A stretch of 64,000 nucleotides of DNA from UBA1181 sp045226255 (GTDB taxonomy: Bacteria > Bacteroidota > Bacteroidia > Bacteroidales > Paludibacteraceae), in assembly GCA_045226255.1 (NCBI GenBank), contig JBGVCG010000011.1:12278-76277 (forward strand), given 5' to 3'. The position numbers were made by a program, and so were the translations under genes. Shown here in pieces: positions 33,289 through 42,490 of the stretch. Positions within the stretch are counted from its first letter, which is position 1, and every line of letters starts with the position of its first letter. A model generated the notes under the pieces. It was given only the letters and a program-made list of their open reading frames with translations, ran no database searches and was not told the DNA's origin.

Positions 33289-35595
33289 CTAGAACGGGTA
33301 TCCCACCGCAAAGTGGAAGGCGAAATTATCCTTGAACCTAGGGTGCGTGACCACCCATTTGCTCTTTCCCGCATTCTCTTCCGAAGGGTTTTCAGGATTG
33401 TACAATTGCATACCCGCATCGAAGCGTAGCACGAGGAAACTGAGGTTCGGGCGGATACCCATACCCCATGAAAGACCGAACTCTTTGTAGAAATCCGCAA
33501 TGTTGAATTGCCCGTAAGGCTGGTTTTTGTAGGCCATGACGGTCCAGATGTTGCCGGCGTCGAGGAAGGTGGCCAATTCGAGGAAGGAAGAGAGCTTGAG
33601 CCTATGCTCCACGTTGAACACCAGCTTGACATCACCCGTCCGCTGGAGGAAGTCTGAATTCACATTCGAACGGTAACGGCCTGGACCTAAGGTACGGGTG
33701 CTCCATCCCCTGACGGTGTTCGCCCCGCCCGCGAAGAAACGTTGTTCGTACGGTAGAATGTCGGAGTTGAGGTATGGACAGGCGAAGCCGAAATCAGCAT
33801 GCAACACCACCTGGTTGTTCCGTTTGGTCAGGAAGACCTTGGAGACGTCGAAGGTGGTCTTCACGTATTGGGCGAAAGGGGTGTCAAAGATCATGTATTT
33901 ACTGCTACTTCCCTCGTCGGAACCCTCGACAGGCTTCTTATCCACGCCTGTCACCGCACATACCGCGAAAGGCAACGTACCCGCCATTTCAATGCCTCCA
34001 CGTAACGTATAACCATTGCCGGCGCTACTTCCTTTCCGATGGCTCGAATAGGAGAACGAATAGGAGGTGCGGGTGATGAATTGGTCCATGTAGCTCTCCT
34101 TCAGCAAGGCGTTCTTCCCTCGCTCCAGGTAGGAGGCAAACCAGTCGGACATATCCCTCGTGATGACATAGTTGATGTTGTAGAGGTCGAACGTGTGCGA
34201 CATGCGCTGGCGGTGGCTCTTCCAACCATATCCCCAATCGAGTCCCACGAAACGTCGGTTATACTCCGGACGGTTCTGCCAATTGATGCTGGCGGAGAAA
34301 TTGGTCGAGGATCCCACCTGCTTCTTGTATTTCTCCGGCAAAAGTCCGAAGATAATGCGAGGATAGGAGATGGAGGCTTCCACTCCATACTCGTAGAAGT
34401 TGTTCGAGAGCAGCTGGACACCATCGGCACGGCTACTGATATGTTCGTAGGCACCGTTCAGCTTGATGCGGAACGTCTCAGAGCCCTTGAAGATGTTCTT
34501 GTTGGAGAAGGAGATGTAGCTCGCCACACCTAAGTCACCCGCATTGTTCGTACCGTCGACACCGAACTGGAAGTAGTAGATATTGGCGGGGGATAGGTTG
34601 ACGTGCGCATCCAACAATGCACTATCGCCCGGCACAGGCGTGAAACTAATGTTCACCTGCTCCACCGCACTCAGGGAATTGAGCGAGGAGTGGGTCTTCT
34701 CCAGCAATAGGTCACTGTAATAACGTCCCGAACGGATGAAGTTGTTGTAGTAGAGGATGGAAGGGCGAATGAAGGTCTCTTCGCCGCGAACCACCTTGAT
34801 CCGTTTGTAATCAACCGTGTCGATGCCTCGGCTGTAGGAGTTGTTGATGATGACGTTTCTGACACGGTAACGCACCAGGGAAGGGTCCACGCCCGTCAGC
34901 GAGTCGATGGCCTTCGTAGGGCGGTATTTCAGGGCGACATCCACCTGATGGTTACCCACCGTCGTGTCCACCAGGAAGTAAAGGTTGTCCTTGCTGATGT
35001 TATAGTAGCCTTGGTTGCGGACGTGAGAGATGATGCCGGCGGTTGATTCGTCTAGCTTGGCAGCGACAAAAGGCTCGTCCTTGGCGAACTCCAGCCAGCG
35101 GTGCACGATCTTATAATCCACGATGTTTCGTAGCTCGGAGGAGTCGATTGCATTCTCCGAGTTGCGGATGGTATATTGGGTGTTTTCTTTCAGACAATAG
35201 GTGAGATAGGCCTTCTTCCCCTTTTTCGTCATGCAGTGACCGACCTGCGCGTTCAGATAGCCTAGGTTGTTCAGCTCCTTGCGCATTTGGGTCTCTGTCT
35301 TGAGCGTCAGATCCTCCGCATAGATGACCGGTGCGCTACCGATTTTCCACAGGAGTCTGTTCATCCATTTCGTGGAGTCCCTGCCGGAGAGGGAATAGAT
35401 GTGCAGTCCGAAGCGGGAGGCGGGTTTCTGACGAAGGAGGTTCTCGAATTGTCCGGGATAGACCTTCCCGTCGATCGACTCGATCTCCACGTCCCTGAGC
35501 AGGTATTCACCTTCCGGCACATACTTCGTGGAACGACAGGCCGTGAGTGTCAGCAACACGGCAATGGCACAGACTACCATCCTACTATTCACCAT
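33289..35595 (-). CDS. tamL: TamL: Omp85-family outer-membrane lipoprotein
   Basis: The product has 768 residues. I choose the ATG at 35595 because AAAGGAGGG lies at a suitable distance; 35601 is too close to it. The signal MVNSRMVVCAIAVLLTLTAC ends in a lipobox, as in the lipoprotein form of TamA (TamL) of Bacteroidota. POTRA-like parts follow (YLLRDVEIESIDGKVYPGQF...), then a 16-strand barrel of the surface antigen D15 type with the conserved loop motif FFAGGANTVRGW near residue 640 and a final strand ending in an aromatic (FHFAVGYPF). With TamB it is thought to help build the outer membrane. The gene overlaps the 3' end of tamB by 11 bp, implying translational coupling. Confidence 0.87.
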   Translation of the reverse strand: MVNSRMVVCAIAVLLTLTACRSTKYVPEGEYLLRDVEIESIDGKVYPGQFENLLRQKPASRFGLHIYSLSGRDSTKWMNRLLWKIGSAPVIYAEDLTLKTETQMRKELNNLGYLNAQVGHCMTKKGKKAYLTYCLKENTQYTIRNSENAIDSSELRNIVDYKIVHRWLEFAKDEPFVAAKLDESTAGIISHVRNQGYYNISKDNLYFLVDTTVGNHQVDVALKYRPTKAIDSLTGVDPSLVRYRVRNVIINNSYSRGIDTVDYKRIKVVRGEETFIRPSILYYNNFIRSGRYYSDLLLEKTHSSLNSLSAVEQVNISFTPVPGDSALLDAHVNLSPANIYYFQFGVDGTNNAGDLGVASYISFSNKNIFKGSETFRIKLNGAYEHISSRADGVQLLSNNFYEYGVEASISYPRIIFGLLPEKYKKQVGSSTNFSASINWQNRPEYNRRFVGLDWGYGWKSHRQRMSHTFDLYNINYVITRDMSDWFASYLERGKNALLKESYMDQFITRTSYSFSYSSHRKGSSAGNGYTLRGGIEMAGTLPFAVCAVTGVDKKPVEGSDEGSSSKYMIFDTPFAQYVKTTFDVSKVFLTKRNNQVVLHADFGFACPYLNSDILPYEQRFFAGGANTVRGWSTRTLGPGRYRSNVNSDFLQRTGDVKLVFNVEHRLKLSSFLELATFLDAGNIWTVMAYKNQPYGQFNIADFYKEFGLSWGMGIRPNLSFLVLRFDAGMQLYNPENPSEENAGKSKWVVTHPRFKDNFAFHFAVGYPF

Positions 35596-38500
35596 CCTCA
35601 TCCCTCCTTTCTTCCTTGGCAACCGTGTCACGTGGCGCCAATAGGTTGTTCCCGTAAGCATCCTTGCCGAAAGGCAGGAGTCCACGGAATGTCTTCGCCT
35701 CCTTGACAAAGACCACTCCGACGCCTTGCGTATTGCCGGAGGCACGGTAAAAATCATTGTTCGTGTGGTTATATGCTTTGAGCCTGACCACTTTTTTCTT
35801 GCCCAAGAGATATTCCGCGTCGAAGTCTCCCAAGAACGAGGAACCACTCTCCTCGTCGGCCGTCGCCTGCCGCTGATAGCCTAGATTGGTGCTGAGCAAC
35901 AGCCTGTCGTTGAATAGTTTCGTGGAGACGGAGACGTTCATCTCCATGTCGGAGAAATCTTCCTGCGAGGAGGTGAATCCCGTACCGATGGTCACCTTAT
36001 CGCCCAGGACGGAGGAGAGGGCGTTGTTCAAGGCGGAAGAGAGGGACGAGGAGGCCAATGAAGTGAGCATATCGCCCTGCGCCTGCTCGTCCGGCGCATA
36101 AAACATACCCAAGCCGATCAGGTAGGCGAACTCGCGGATCCGTATCTCGTCAGTCGTGATGATGCTGTTCACGTTCTGCGTCACGTTGTTGTCCGCCTTC
36201 GGCAAGGAGATGTCGTAGGTGAGGTTCATCTGCGAGAGCGACCCGGAGGCATGTACGCCGCAACGCACTGGCTGGCGGGTGGTGCTCAGTCCCATGCTCG
36301 TGAAGGTGCTGCTGAGCGTGGCGAGGTCGGCCGTCAGGTCGTATGAGGCGGTGGCGTCGAACTTCAGCTTCATCGGGTCACCGTTGAACTCCACATAGGC
36401 GCCTTGCTGGATCGTGAACTTCTTGGCTGGGATCTCGCTCAGCTTGACCTTCACGTAACCATTGTTCACCGTGTATCGGTTATAGATCGAGACGATTCCC
36501 TCGTTGTAGGTGACATGGAGGTTACCGTTTCCGTTGACCATCGCCCCATCCGCCACGTTGACGAAGAAGGAGGCTTGGTCGGTCAGCCCCACCATGATGT
36601 CCGCCTCGATATTCAGCGGCGGCTCCTTCTCAGCGGCGGCAGAGTCCGCATCCTCCGCACCGGCAGGCTGGACGTAGACGATGTTGTCGTAGGTCTGCAC
36701 CTCCGTCACTGTCTCCGGCAGGACTATATTCAGTGAGGTCTTGTCACCATTGCTGAACTCGCCCGTCACCTTCATGTGCGTGTCCGTCCAGTTCAGGCGC
36801 AAGTCCTTGGCGTTCGCGTAGAAGACGCCATAGACGGTGTTCGACTTAGCTTTCGGATTGTTCAGCAAGAGGAAGTTGTCCATATTCACCAAGAGGTTAT
36901 ATTTGAACGATTGGAACTTGTCGTGGGAGATGTTGCCCCTGATTGTCAGCTTGTTACCATTATCATCTTTTATGGCGAAGCGGTCCATCCGTAGTTGGTT
37001 CTTCTTGAACTTGATGCTATCCGAGATGGAGTAGCCCACCCCTGTATAGTTGACCCGCATGTGGGAATTCTTCAGGAAGAGGAAGCCATCCAGGTCGGGG
37101 TCGGATATGCCCCCCTCCGCCAGGATACTGGCGCCGAGGAAACCACGCACTTCGCCCACATAGTCCGAGGCGAACGGCAGGAAGGTCTCCAGCGGTAGGG
37201 AGTCCATGGAAATCACCATCTTCATCGTATTATCGGCAGGCATCACCACGCCCTGCACCTGCGCCAGACGTTTGCCCCTATCGCTTAGCGTTATTCTAGA
37301 CAACACACCCTTCCGTTCATTGTGCCAACGCATATCCGCCACCAAGTCGCCGATGCGTATGCCATCGTAGACGATGCTGTCGAGGCGTAATCCATTGGTC
37401 TGGAAGCGCATCTTCTCACCCGTCAACGCAGAGGCGCGTACCACTCCGTTTAGAGAGCAACGTAGCGGGATATGTTTTCGGGCGAAGGCGGAAAGGATCG
37501 GCTCCAAATCCACATGGTCGAAGCGGGCACTCAGCGTGTCGCTCAGCTCGTCGGAAACGATACCCCCGACGTCCATGAGGAGATTGCCATCCATGGTGAC
37601 ACCCACGTTCTTCACGCTTATCTTCTCACCTATCTGTCGCACATCGGCTGGAGATAATCCGAAGTGATGCCCCGTTAATATCCATTCGGACTGTAGGGTG
37701 GAGAGGCACATGTTGAACTCATCGGCACCCCGCTTCTCGGAATGGATCACGAAAGGAAGCACCCCTCTCAGCATCGAGGTATCCGGCAAGGTGGTGAGCG
37801 CCAACCGTCCGTCCATCCTGTTCTGTGCGATGGAAGAGCGCAAATGCATATCCAGCATAGCAGCTCCATTGGAGGCGGATGAGTCGGCTATCAGGTCGGC
37901 GTAGAGGCCCATCTTCGTGCCATCCGCATCCACGGCCAGTTTAATGTCACGTAGCGTGGAGGTTCCGCTGCGGAAGTAAGGCAGTTCCAGTTTCATGTCC
38001 AACGAATTGTCCGGGGCGGAAAGCCTACCCGAAAGGGAAGCCCCCTCCTGCAAGGAGATGTCTTGTCCGATGAAACGCATGAGGTCCTCCACCTCCTTCA
38101 CCTTCAGGTTGAAGGCGAAACGGTTCTCCTTGCCTCCCTCCGGCACCTCCATCTTCAGGAAGAGGTGGGGCCAATAGGAGCGCACCACACCCATCATCGA
38201 AGGGTAAATATCCGCGAAATCATAATGTCCTTTCAGGTCAACGTCCAAGGCGGGCGAGGAGAAGTAGAGATGTCTCGTGCCATCCGCCAAGGCCACGTGG
38301 CGGGCGACGGATGGTTGGCTCCAGATGATATGGGCGGAGTCACTGCTTAGGTTGAGGCTATCGATGGCCACCTCTCCAAGGAGTGTATTGAGGTCCGTCA
38401 CACGGGCGGAGAGCGCCACGTCGATGCGCGCGTTGCCAAGCGAGTCTGCGAGATGGGTAGCTTGTGGCGAGAAGTGGCGGATCACCGTCGCTACAGCGAA

Positions 38501-40027
38501 ACGGGGCACTTCGTCCGTCAAGGCCGCAGCCTCCACCTTCGCGTTGCAGAAAAGGTTAGGGTCACGGACCTCCACGAAGGAGGAGAGTGAGTCCGTCGTG
38601 AAGTAATGGGCGTTGAGCCTCAACGTGTCGTAGGCATAGCCCTTATAGGAGAAATCAGGGAGGCGGGCGACGAGGCGGGCGTCAGGCAAAGCCTCCATCT
38701 TCCAGTCCAGCTGGAGGTCCGCCGTCATCGACAAGCGCTTGAAATCACTCGAATGGAGGATGGAGTCCAGCGCCACATCCGTGAAGGAGGTGGAGAGGTC
38801 GCACCCTAAATAGCTGTCCCGGTTCACATACCGCAGCGTTCCGTCCAGGGCGAGGGAAGCCAGCGTGGAGGCTAGGTCTCCCTTCAGTTTCGCATTCGCC
38901 AAAGGACCATCGAGCTGGAGCTTCAGCTTCATAGGCAGATATTCGGAGAGCGTAGGATTAGGCTCCTTGCCGACCATCGTCATGATCCTATCCATGCCCT
39001 GTTTCGTCAGGGAGAGCTCGTCTATGCGTAGCACGTAGGCGGTGGAGTCCCACGCTAGGCAATCCCCCATCTTCACGACAGGAGCGGAGAGATGGAGAAG
39101 GGATGGGTAATTAATCTTCAGGTTCTCCACATTCACGGCAGGGAACTTCCCGAAGGCGTGGAGTGACAAGGCGGTGGAATCCTTCATGCAGGCGAACATC
39201 GGCACGAAGCACCGCAGGTCCGCCAAGGAGAATGAGTCGGAGGAGAAGGTGACGTCATAGTTGAGGTCATCCAATGAGCCTTCCCCCTTCAAGGCGAGTT
39301 GGCTCTTCGGCAAGGAGAGCGCCAACGAAGGCAGGGAGAGTTTGTTATCCTCCAGCGTAGCCTCCAACGCTAAGTTCTCCACCCGCAGCCCAGACTTTTC
39401 AGCAAGGGAGAGCGCCTCCACCTCCACCTCGATAGCCCCCTTAGGAGACAAGGCGAAGAAGGCGTCCAAGCATAGGTTGGAGCAATCGATATGCGAGGCA
39501 TTGAAGAGATCGGGCGTCTCCTCGGCGGAGCGCACGTCATAGGTCACCCGACCGTTTTTCAGGACGATCGATTTGATTGTCAAGGCGAAAGGATCAGCCT
39601 GAGGTTTCTCCTCCTTAGGCTCATCGCTCGCGAAAGCGTCGATCAGGAATTGGAAATTGAAGGCGGAGGAATCCGTCTCCTTGTGGATATGGGCGACAAA
39701 GTCATCCAACTCCACCTTTTTGATTTTCAGGTTATTAATATTCAGGAGGGCATGCAGGTTGATGTCCGCCTTGATTTTGTCCGCGAAGAGCAGCGTATCC
39801 CCCTGCTGGTCCTCCACGTAGAGCCCCTCCACGAAGAAGCCGTTGAGGAGGTCGAAGCCAATATAACCGAGGGAGAGTTCCGTGTTGGTCCTCTCCCTCA
39901 GCCAGTTTTCTCCGTATGAAATCAGTGATTTCTGCACACTCTTGTTGCTCAGCAAAGCCACCACAATGATATTCAAGACAAGAATAACAGCGATGACCAG
40001 CAAGAATATGCGGAACGCCTTTTTCAC
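35585..40027 (-). CDS. tamB: TamB: large AsmA/DUF490-type inner-membrane to outer-membrane bridge
   Basis: The 1480-residue protein starts with GTG at 40027 and a single N-terminal membrane helix (IFLLVIAVILVLNIIVVALL). The remaining sequence is a long beta-rich body typical of TamB/AsmA-like bridges. The C-terminal 400 residues hold the TamB (DUF490) domain: LTIRGNISHDKFQSFKYNL, ANAKDLRLNWTDTHMKVTGEF, FTIQQGAYVEFNGDPMKLKFD, DISLPKADNN, and MLTSLASSSLSSALNNALSSVLGDKV. These proteins are thought to carry phospholipid or assist assembly between membranes. It overlaps tamL and lies 11 bp after a lipoprotein gene; five minus-strand genes form one unit from 42410 to 33289. Confidence 0.9.
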   Translation of the reverse strand: MKKAFRIFLLVIAVILVLNIIVVALLSNKSVQKSLISYGENWLRERTNTELSLGYIGFDLLNGFFVEGLYVEDQQGDTLLFADKIKADINLHALLNINNLKIKKVELDDFVAHIHKETDSSAFNFQFLIDAFASDEPKEEKPQADPFALTIKSIVLKNGRVTYDVRSAEETPDLFNASHIDCSNLCLDAFFALSPKGAIEVEVEALSLAEKSGLRVENLALEATLEDNKLSLPSLALSLPKSQLALKGEGSLDDLNYDVTFSSDSFSLADLRCFVPMFACMKDSTALSLHAFGKFPAVNVENLKINYPSLLHLSAPVVKMGDCLAWDSTAYVLRIDELSLTKQGMDRIMTMVGKEPNPTLSEYLPMKLKLQLDGPLANAKLKGDLASTLASLALDGTLRYVNRDSYLGCDLSTSFTDVALDSILHSSDFKRLSMTADLQLDWKMEALPDARLVARLPDFSYKGYAYDTLRLNAHYFTTDSLSSFVEVRDPNLFCNAKVEAAALTDEVPRFAVATVIRHFSPQATHLADSLGNARIDVALSARVTDLNTLLGEVAIDSLNLSSDSAHIIWSQPSVARHVALADGTRHLYFSSPALDVDLKGHYDFADIYPSMMGVVRSYWPHLFLKMEVPEGGKENRFAFNLKVKEVEDLMRFIGQDISLQEGASLSGRLSAPDNSLDMKLELPYFRSGTSTLRDIKLAVDADGTKMGLYADLIADSSASNGAAMLDMHLRSSIAQNRMDGRLALTTLPDTSMLRGVLPFVIHSEKRGADEFNMCLSTLQSEWILTGHHFGLSPADVRQIGEKISVKNVGVTMDGNLLMDVGGIVSDELSDTLSARFDHVDLEPILSAFARKHIPLRCSLNGVVRASALTGEKMRFQTNGLRLDSIVYDGIRIGDLVADMRWHNERKGVLSRITLSDRGKRLAQVQGVVMPADNTMKMVISMDSLPLETFLPFASDYVGEVRGFLGASILAEGGISDPDLDGFLFLKNSHMRVNYTGVGYSISDSIKFKKNQLRMDRFAIKDDNGNKLTIRGNISHDKFQSFKYNLLVNMDNFLLLNNPKAKSNTVYGVFYANAKDLRLNWTDTHMKVTGEFSNGDKTSLNIVLPETVTEVQTYDNIVYVQPAGAEDADSAAAEKEPPLNIEADIMVGLTDQASFFVNVADGAMVNGNGNLHVTYNEGIVSIYNRYTVNNGYVKVKLSEIPAKKFTIQQGAYVEFNGDPMKLKFDATASYDLTADLATLSSTFTSMGLSTTRQPVRCGVHASGSLSQMNLTYDISLPKADNNVTQNVNSIITTDEIRIREFAYLIGLGMFYAPDEQAQGDMLTSLASSSLSSALNNALSSVLGDKVTIGTGFTSSQEDFSDMEMNVSVSTKLFNDRLLLSTNLGYQRQATADEESGSSFLGDFDAEYLLGKKKVVRLKAYNHTNNDFYRASGNTQGVGVVFVKEAKTFRGLLPFGKDAYGNNLLAPRDTVAKEERRDEDGE

Positions 40028-40038
40028 CCGATGTAGTA

Positions 40039-40653
40039 TTATCTATTCTCGAAGTTTCCTCGTCCGATAACCACATCGAACCAGCCTTTCACCTCTCTTG
40101 AGAAGTAATGATAGCTATCATATGGCATGTGATTATATCGGGAAGAATCAGGATACGTCAAATGGATGTCACCCGCTAGGATAACCGAATTACGATCCCC
40201 GTCGACGCCAATCAGCCTTGCGCGGTTAAATTTTAGCACGCCCGACTTGATGTTCAGGGTGTCCACATGGAAATCCTGCTTCCACAACACGAGAACACTA
40301 TCCTCCTCGAAGTCCAAGGAGACTTTATCCAAAGCTGTCACATCACCGAATTTCTCGATCTTCATAGAGTCCAACGGGAAGATAAATGAAAGCGTGCGAC
40401 GATTCCTCTTCTTGTCCCATGATGGGGAATGTCCGTCCATATCTCCATGCAAGGAGAAGCATACCTTGCCGTCCTCGACGACCAGACTAGAAGGTGCGTA
40501 GGCATCCCCTTCCGTGAATTTTCCATAATTCATTTCGATGTCGAACACATCTTTCCCGTTCTCCGTTTTTTCCAACTCTTCCTCCTCCGGCTCGTAGCAG
40601 GAGAAAGGCAAAAGGAGAAGTGCCGCCAAAAATATTTTATTGAACTTATTCAT
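40039..40653 (-). CDS. Predicted lipoprotein, unknown function
   Basis: The 204-residue protein has a lipoprotein signal (MNKFNKIFLAALLLLPFSC) with lipobox PFSC. The mature part starts with a Glu-rich spacer (YEPEEEELEKTENG) and continues with a beta-rich stretch (SLVVEDGKVCFSLHGDMDGH, SLDFEEDSVLVLWKQDFHVDTLNI). I recognise no family. It sits 11 bp before tamB and 18 bp after an outer-membrane protein gene, so an envelope role is likely by context only. Confidence 0.75.
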   Translation of the reverse strand: MNKFNKIFLAALLLLPFSCYEPEEEELEKTENGKDVFDIEMNYGKFTEGDAYAPSSLVVEDGKVCFSLHGDMDGHSPSWDKKRNRRTLSFIFPLDSMKIEKFGDVTALDKVSLDFEEDSVLVLWKQDFHVDTLNIKSGVLKFNRARLIGVDGDRNSVILAGDIHLTYPDSSRYNHMPYDSYHYFSREVKGWFDVVIGRGNFENR

Positions 40654-40671
40654 AACTTACAATGTTTAAAA

Positions 40672-41511
40672 TTAGAAATCCTCGGAAGGCATAATATTTT
40701 CCTTCTGAATATCAGAGCTATAAGAAGTGTCCACTGACGTAACATCACCTTTCTTTCCTGCCCCCACAGGGAACGTAAACGAGATCTTCATGCCTGCGCT
40801 CACAAACAATTGATTACTGTCAACGAAGGAAATAGGGGAATCAGACATCTCGAATCTTGGCAATACAAGTTCGGGAGAGACGTAAAACTTCCTGCAATTG
40901 ATGCGGACACCGATAGCCGAAGCGGCGGATATTTGGAGATTCTTCGGCTCGCCCAACTCCTCCTCGATGCGCTCCTTGTAGAGGTGGCTCATGTGATTGT
41001 TGTAGATATCCATACGATTGACAGTGGCAACCTTGAAGTCAAAGCAGCCCTCAAGCCTCAGGTAAGGACGAACCCAACGTTCCTGGGTGTTGAAGAAGAC
41101 ACGGAAATTGAGCGGAATACCAAGGTAACAGTTACGCTGAGAGAAAGAGCGCAATGTGATGTAATCGCTCACCTTTTCCTCCTCATTCACCAGCCAAAAC
41201 ATATGTTCCCAAGGCTTATCAACCTCTGCGTATCGATTCGTAAAACGTAAACCAGTCGAGAAGGAGATTTGTTCCCTCCCCGGAAGAAAGTCTGATATGA
41301 ACTCCAAATACCATGAAGAATAGGTGGCAAGCACCTCATCCGACCCACGATACATAAAGTTCTTCAGGTTTACCTCATTCATCTCATTAAAGGAGAAACC
41401 ACAAGCCACTCCTAAATTCACCTTAAGTCCGTCGGACGATTCACCTTCCTGCGCAAATGAAGGGAAATGGAACGCAGCCAACAAGGCAACCCATACTAAT
41501 AACTTTTTCAT
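40672..41511 (-). CDS. Outer-membrane beta-barrel protein, PorT-like
   Basis: The 279-residue protein begins with a signal peptide (MKKLLVWVALLAAFHFPSFAQ). Alternating hydrophobic patterns follow with the look of an 8- to 10-strand barrel: GLKVNLGVACGFSFNEM, ISFSTGLRFTNRYAEV, NCYLGIPLNFRVFF, RPYLRLEGCFDF and LFVSAGMKISFTF. The YLGIPLNFRV segment is typical of the PorT/OmpW-like barrels common in Bacteroidota (yxxIPLxxKY type). It is second in the five-gene unit that ends with tamB and tamL. Exact function unknown. Confidence 0.68.
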   Translation of the reverse strand: MKKLLVWVALLAAFHFPSFAQEGESSDGLKVNLGVACGFSFNEMNEVNLKNFMYRGSDEVLATYSSWYLEFISDFLPGREQISFSTGLRFTNRYAEVDKPWEHMFWLVNEEEKVSDYITLRSFSQRNCYLGIPLNFRVFFNTQERWVRPYLRLEGCFDFKVATVNRMDIYNNHMSHLYKERIEEELGEPKNLQISAASAIGVRINCRKFYVSPELVLPRFEMSDSPISFVDSNQLFVSAGMKISFTFPVGAGKKGDVTSVDTSYSSDIQKENIMPSEDF

Positions 41512-41537
41512 ACGATATAGATTTATATAAAATTAAG

Positions 41538-42410
41538 TTACACTCTAACCTTCAAGGAGAGCGGATCGATCTCCACCTTAATCTCCTTGCCCATCATCAA
41601 CGGATCTCCGTCAATGTGGAATTCACCCTCCATGTCACGGATAAGCGTCACCTCCTTCGACTTGAGGGATGTCACGTGGCGGCTCTTGTCGAACGTGCCC
41701 AAGAAGAGCCTCATCGCCAGACTCAACGCAGAGTAGACAGGGAATTTACCCAAGACACAGATGTCCATGACCCCATCACACACACTCGCATGTGGGGCGA
41801 TGTAAGCCTTGTTACCCCATTGCGCCGCATTGGCGAAGGTGACAAGGAATGCTTTCTTCTTTACGGTAGGGAACGAGGAGCTCTCCAACTGATAAACCCT
41901 CGGTTCGTACGTTTTATATTCCCGGAGGATAACCTTCAGATAGGTGAGGAATCCACGCTTGCCCTCCTTGGAGAAGGTGTGGCTCACATGGGCGTCGAAG
42001 CCTGTACCACACGTACAGAAGAATCGCTTGCCATTCGCTAAACCGCTGTCGACACTGCGCTCTTCCCCATCTCGGATCTGCGTCAACGCCTCCTTCGGAT
42101 GCATGGAGTAGCCTAAGTGTCTGGCGAAACCGTTTCCGGAACCGAAAGGTACAATAGCGAAAGCCGTGTTGGTGTGTACCAAGGAGGAAGCCACCTCGTT
42201 CATCGTGCCGTCCCCGCCACAGGCGACGACAACATCATAGCCCTCCTCCGCAAAACGCTGGGTCAACTCCCTTCCGTGTCCCGCATACTGAGTGTTCACC
42301 ACCGTGGCCTCCCACCCTTCCGCAAAAACCTCATTGATTAATTCAGGCAAGTTTTTCTTGTCACTCGTGCCCGAAATAGGATTGATGATAAAAGCGATTC
42401 TTTTGGACAT
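41538..42410 (-). CDS. Diacylglycerol/lipid kinase family protein (YegS/DgkB-like)
   Basis: The product has 290 residues from the ATG at 42410 (MSKRIAFIINPISG); an in-frame ATG four codons upstream (42422) is possible. The DAGK catalytic domain is clear: NPISGTSDK at 10-18, the nucleotide loop GGDGTMNEV at 65-73, and PFGSGNGFARHLGY. The C-terminal half is the beta-sandwich of the YegS fold, ending DMEGEFHIDGDPLMM with the conserved DGE-like site. The substrate lipid could be diacylglycerol, a sphingolipid base or a glycolipid; Bacteroidota make sphingolipids, so that option is open. It is the first gene of the envelope operon that runs to tamL. Confidence 0.9.
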   Translation of the reverse strand: MSKRIAFIINPISGTSDKKNLPELINEVFAEGWEATVVNTQYAGHGRELTQRFAEEGYDVVVACGGDGTMNEVASSLVHTNTAFAIVPFGSGNGFARHLGYSMHPKEALTQIRDGEERSVDSGLANGKRFFCTCGTGFDAHVSHTFSKEGKRGFLTYLKVILREYKTYEPRVYQLESSSFPTVKKKAFLVTFANAAQWGNKAYIAPHASVCDGVMDICVLGKFPVYSALSLAMRLFLGTFDKSRHVTSLKSKEVTLIRDMEGEFHIDGDPLMMGKEIKVEIDPLSLKVRV

Positions 42411-42427
42411 AATTTCAAGCATTAATG

Positions 42428-42459
42428 TTGCAAAGTAACAAAATAATTTACGATATTTG
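42428..42459. promoter_or_regulatory. Overlapping divergent promoters
   Basis: On the plus strand TTG (42428-42430) stands 21 bp before GATATTTG (42452-42459), one base from the -7 consensus, serving the DUF2851 gene. On the minus strand TTACTTTG (42438-42431), also one mismatch, serves the lipid kinase operon. The two promoters share about 30 bp. Confidence 0.45.
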
Positions 42460-42490
42460 CCAAGCCTGTTGAATTTTTAACGTTAACAAT

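Noticed and set aside
33289..35847. 852-codon version of tamL
   Set aside because: The first 84 codons overlap tamB in another frame and have no signal; the lipoprotein signal begins at 35595.
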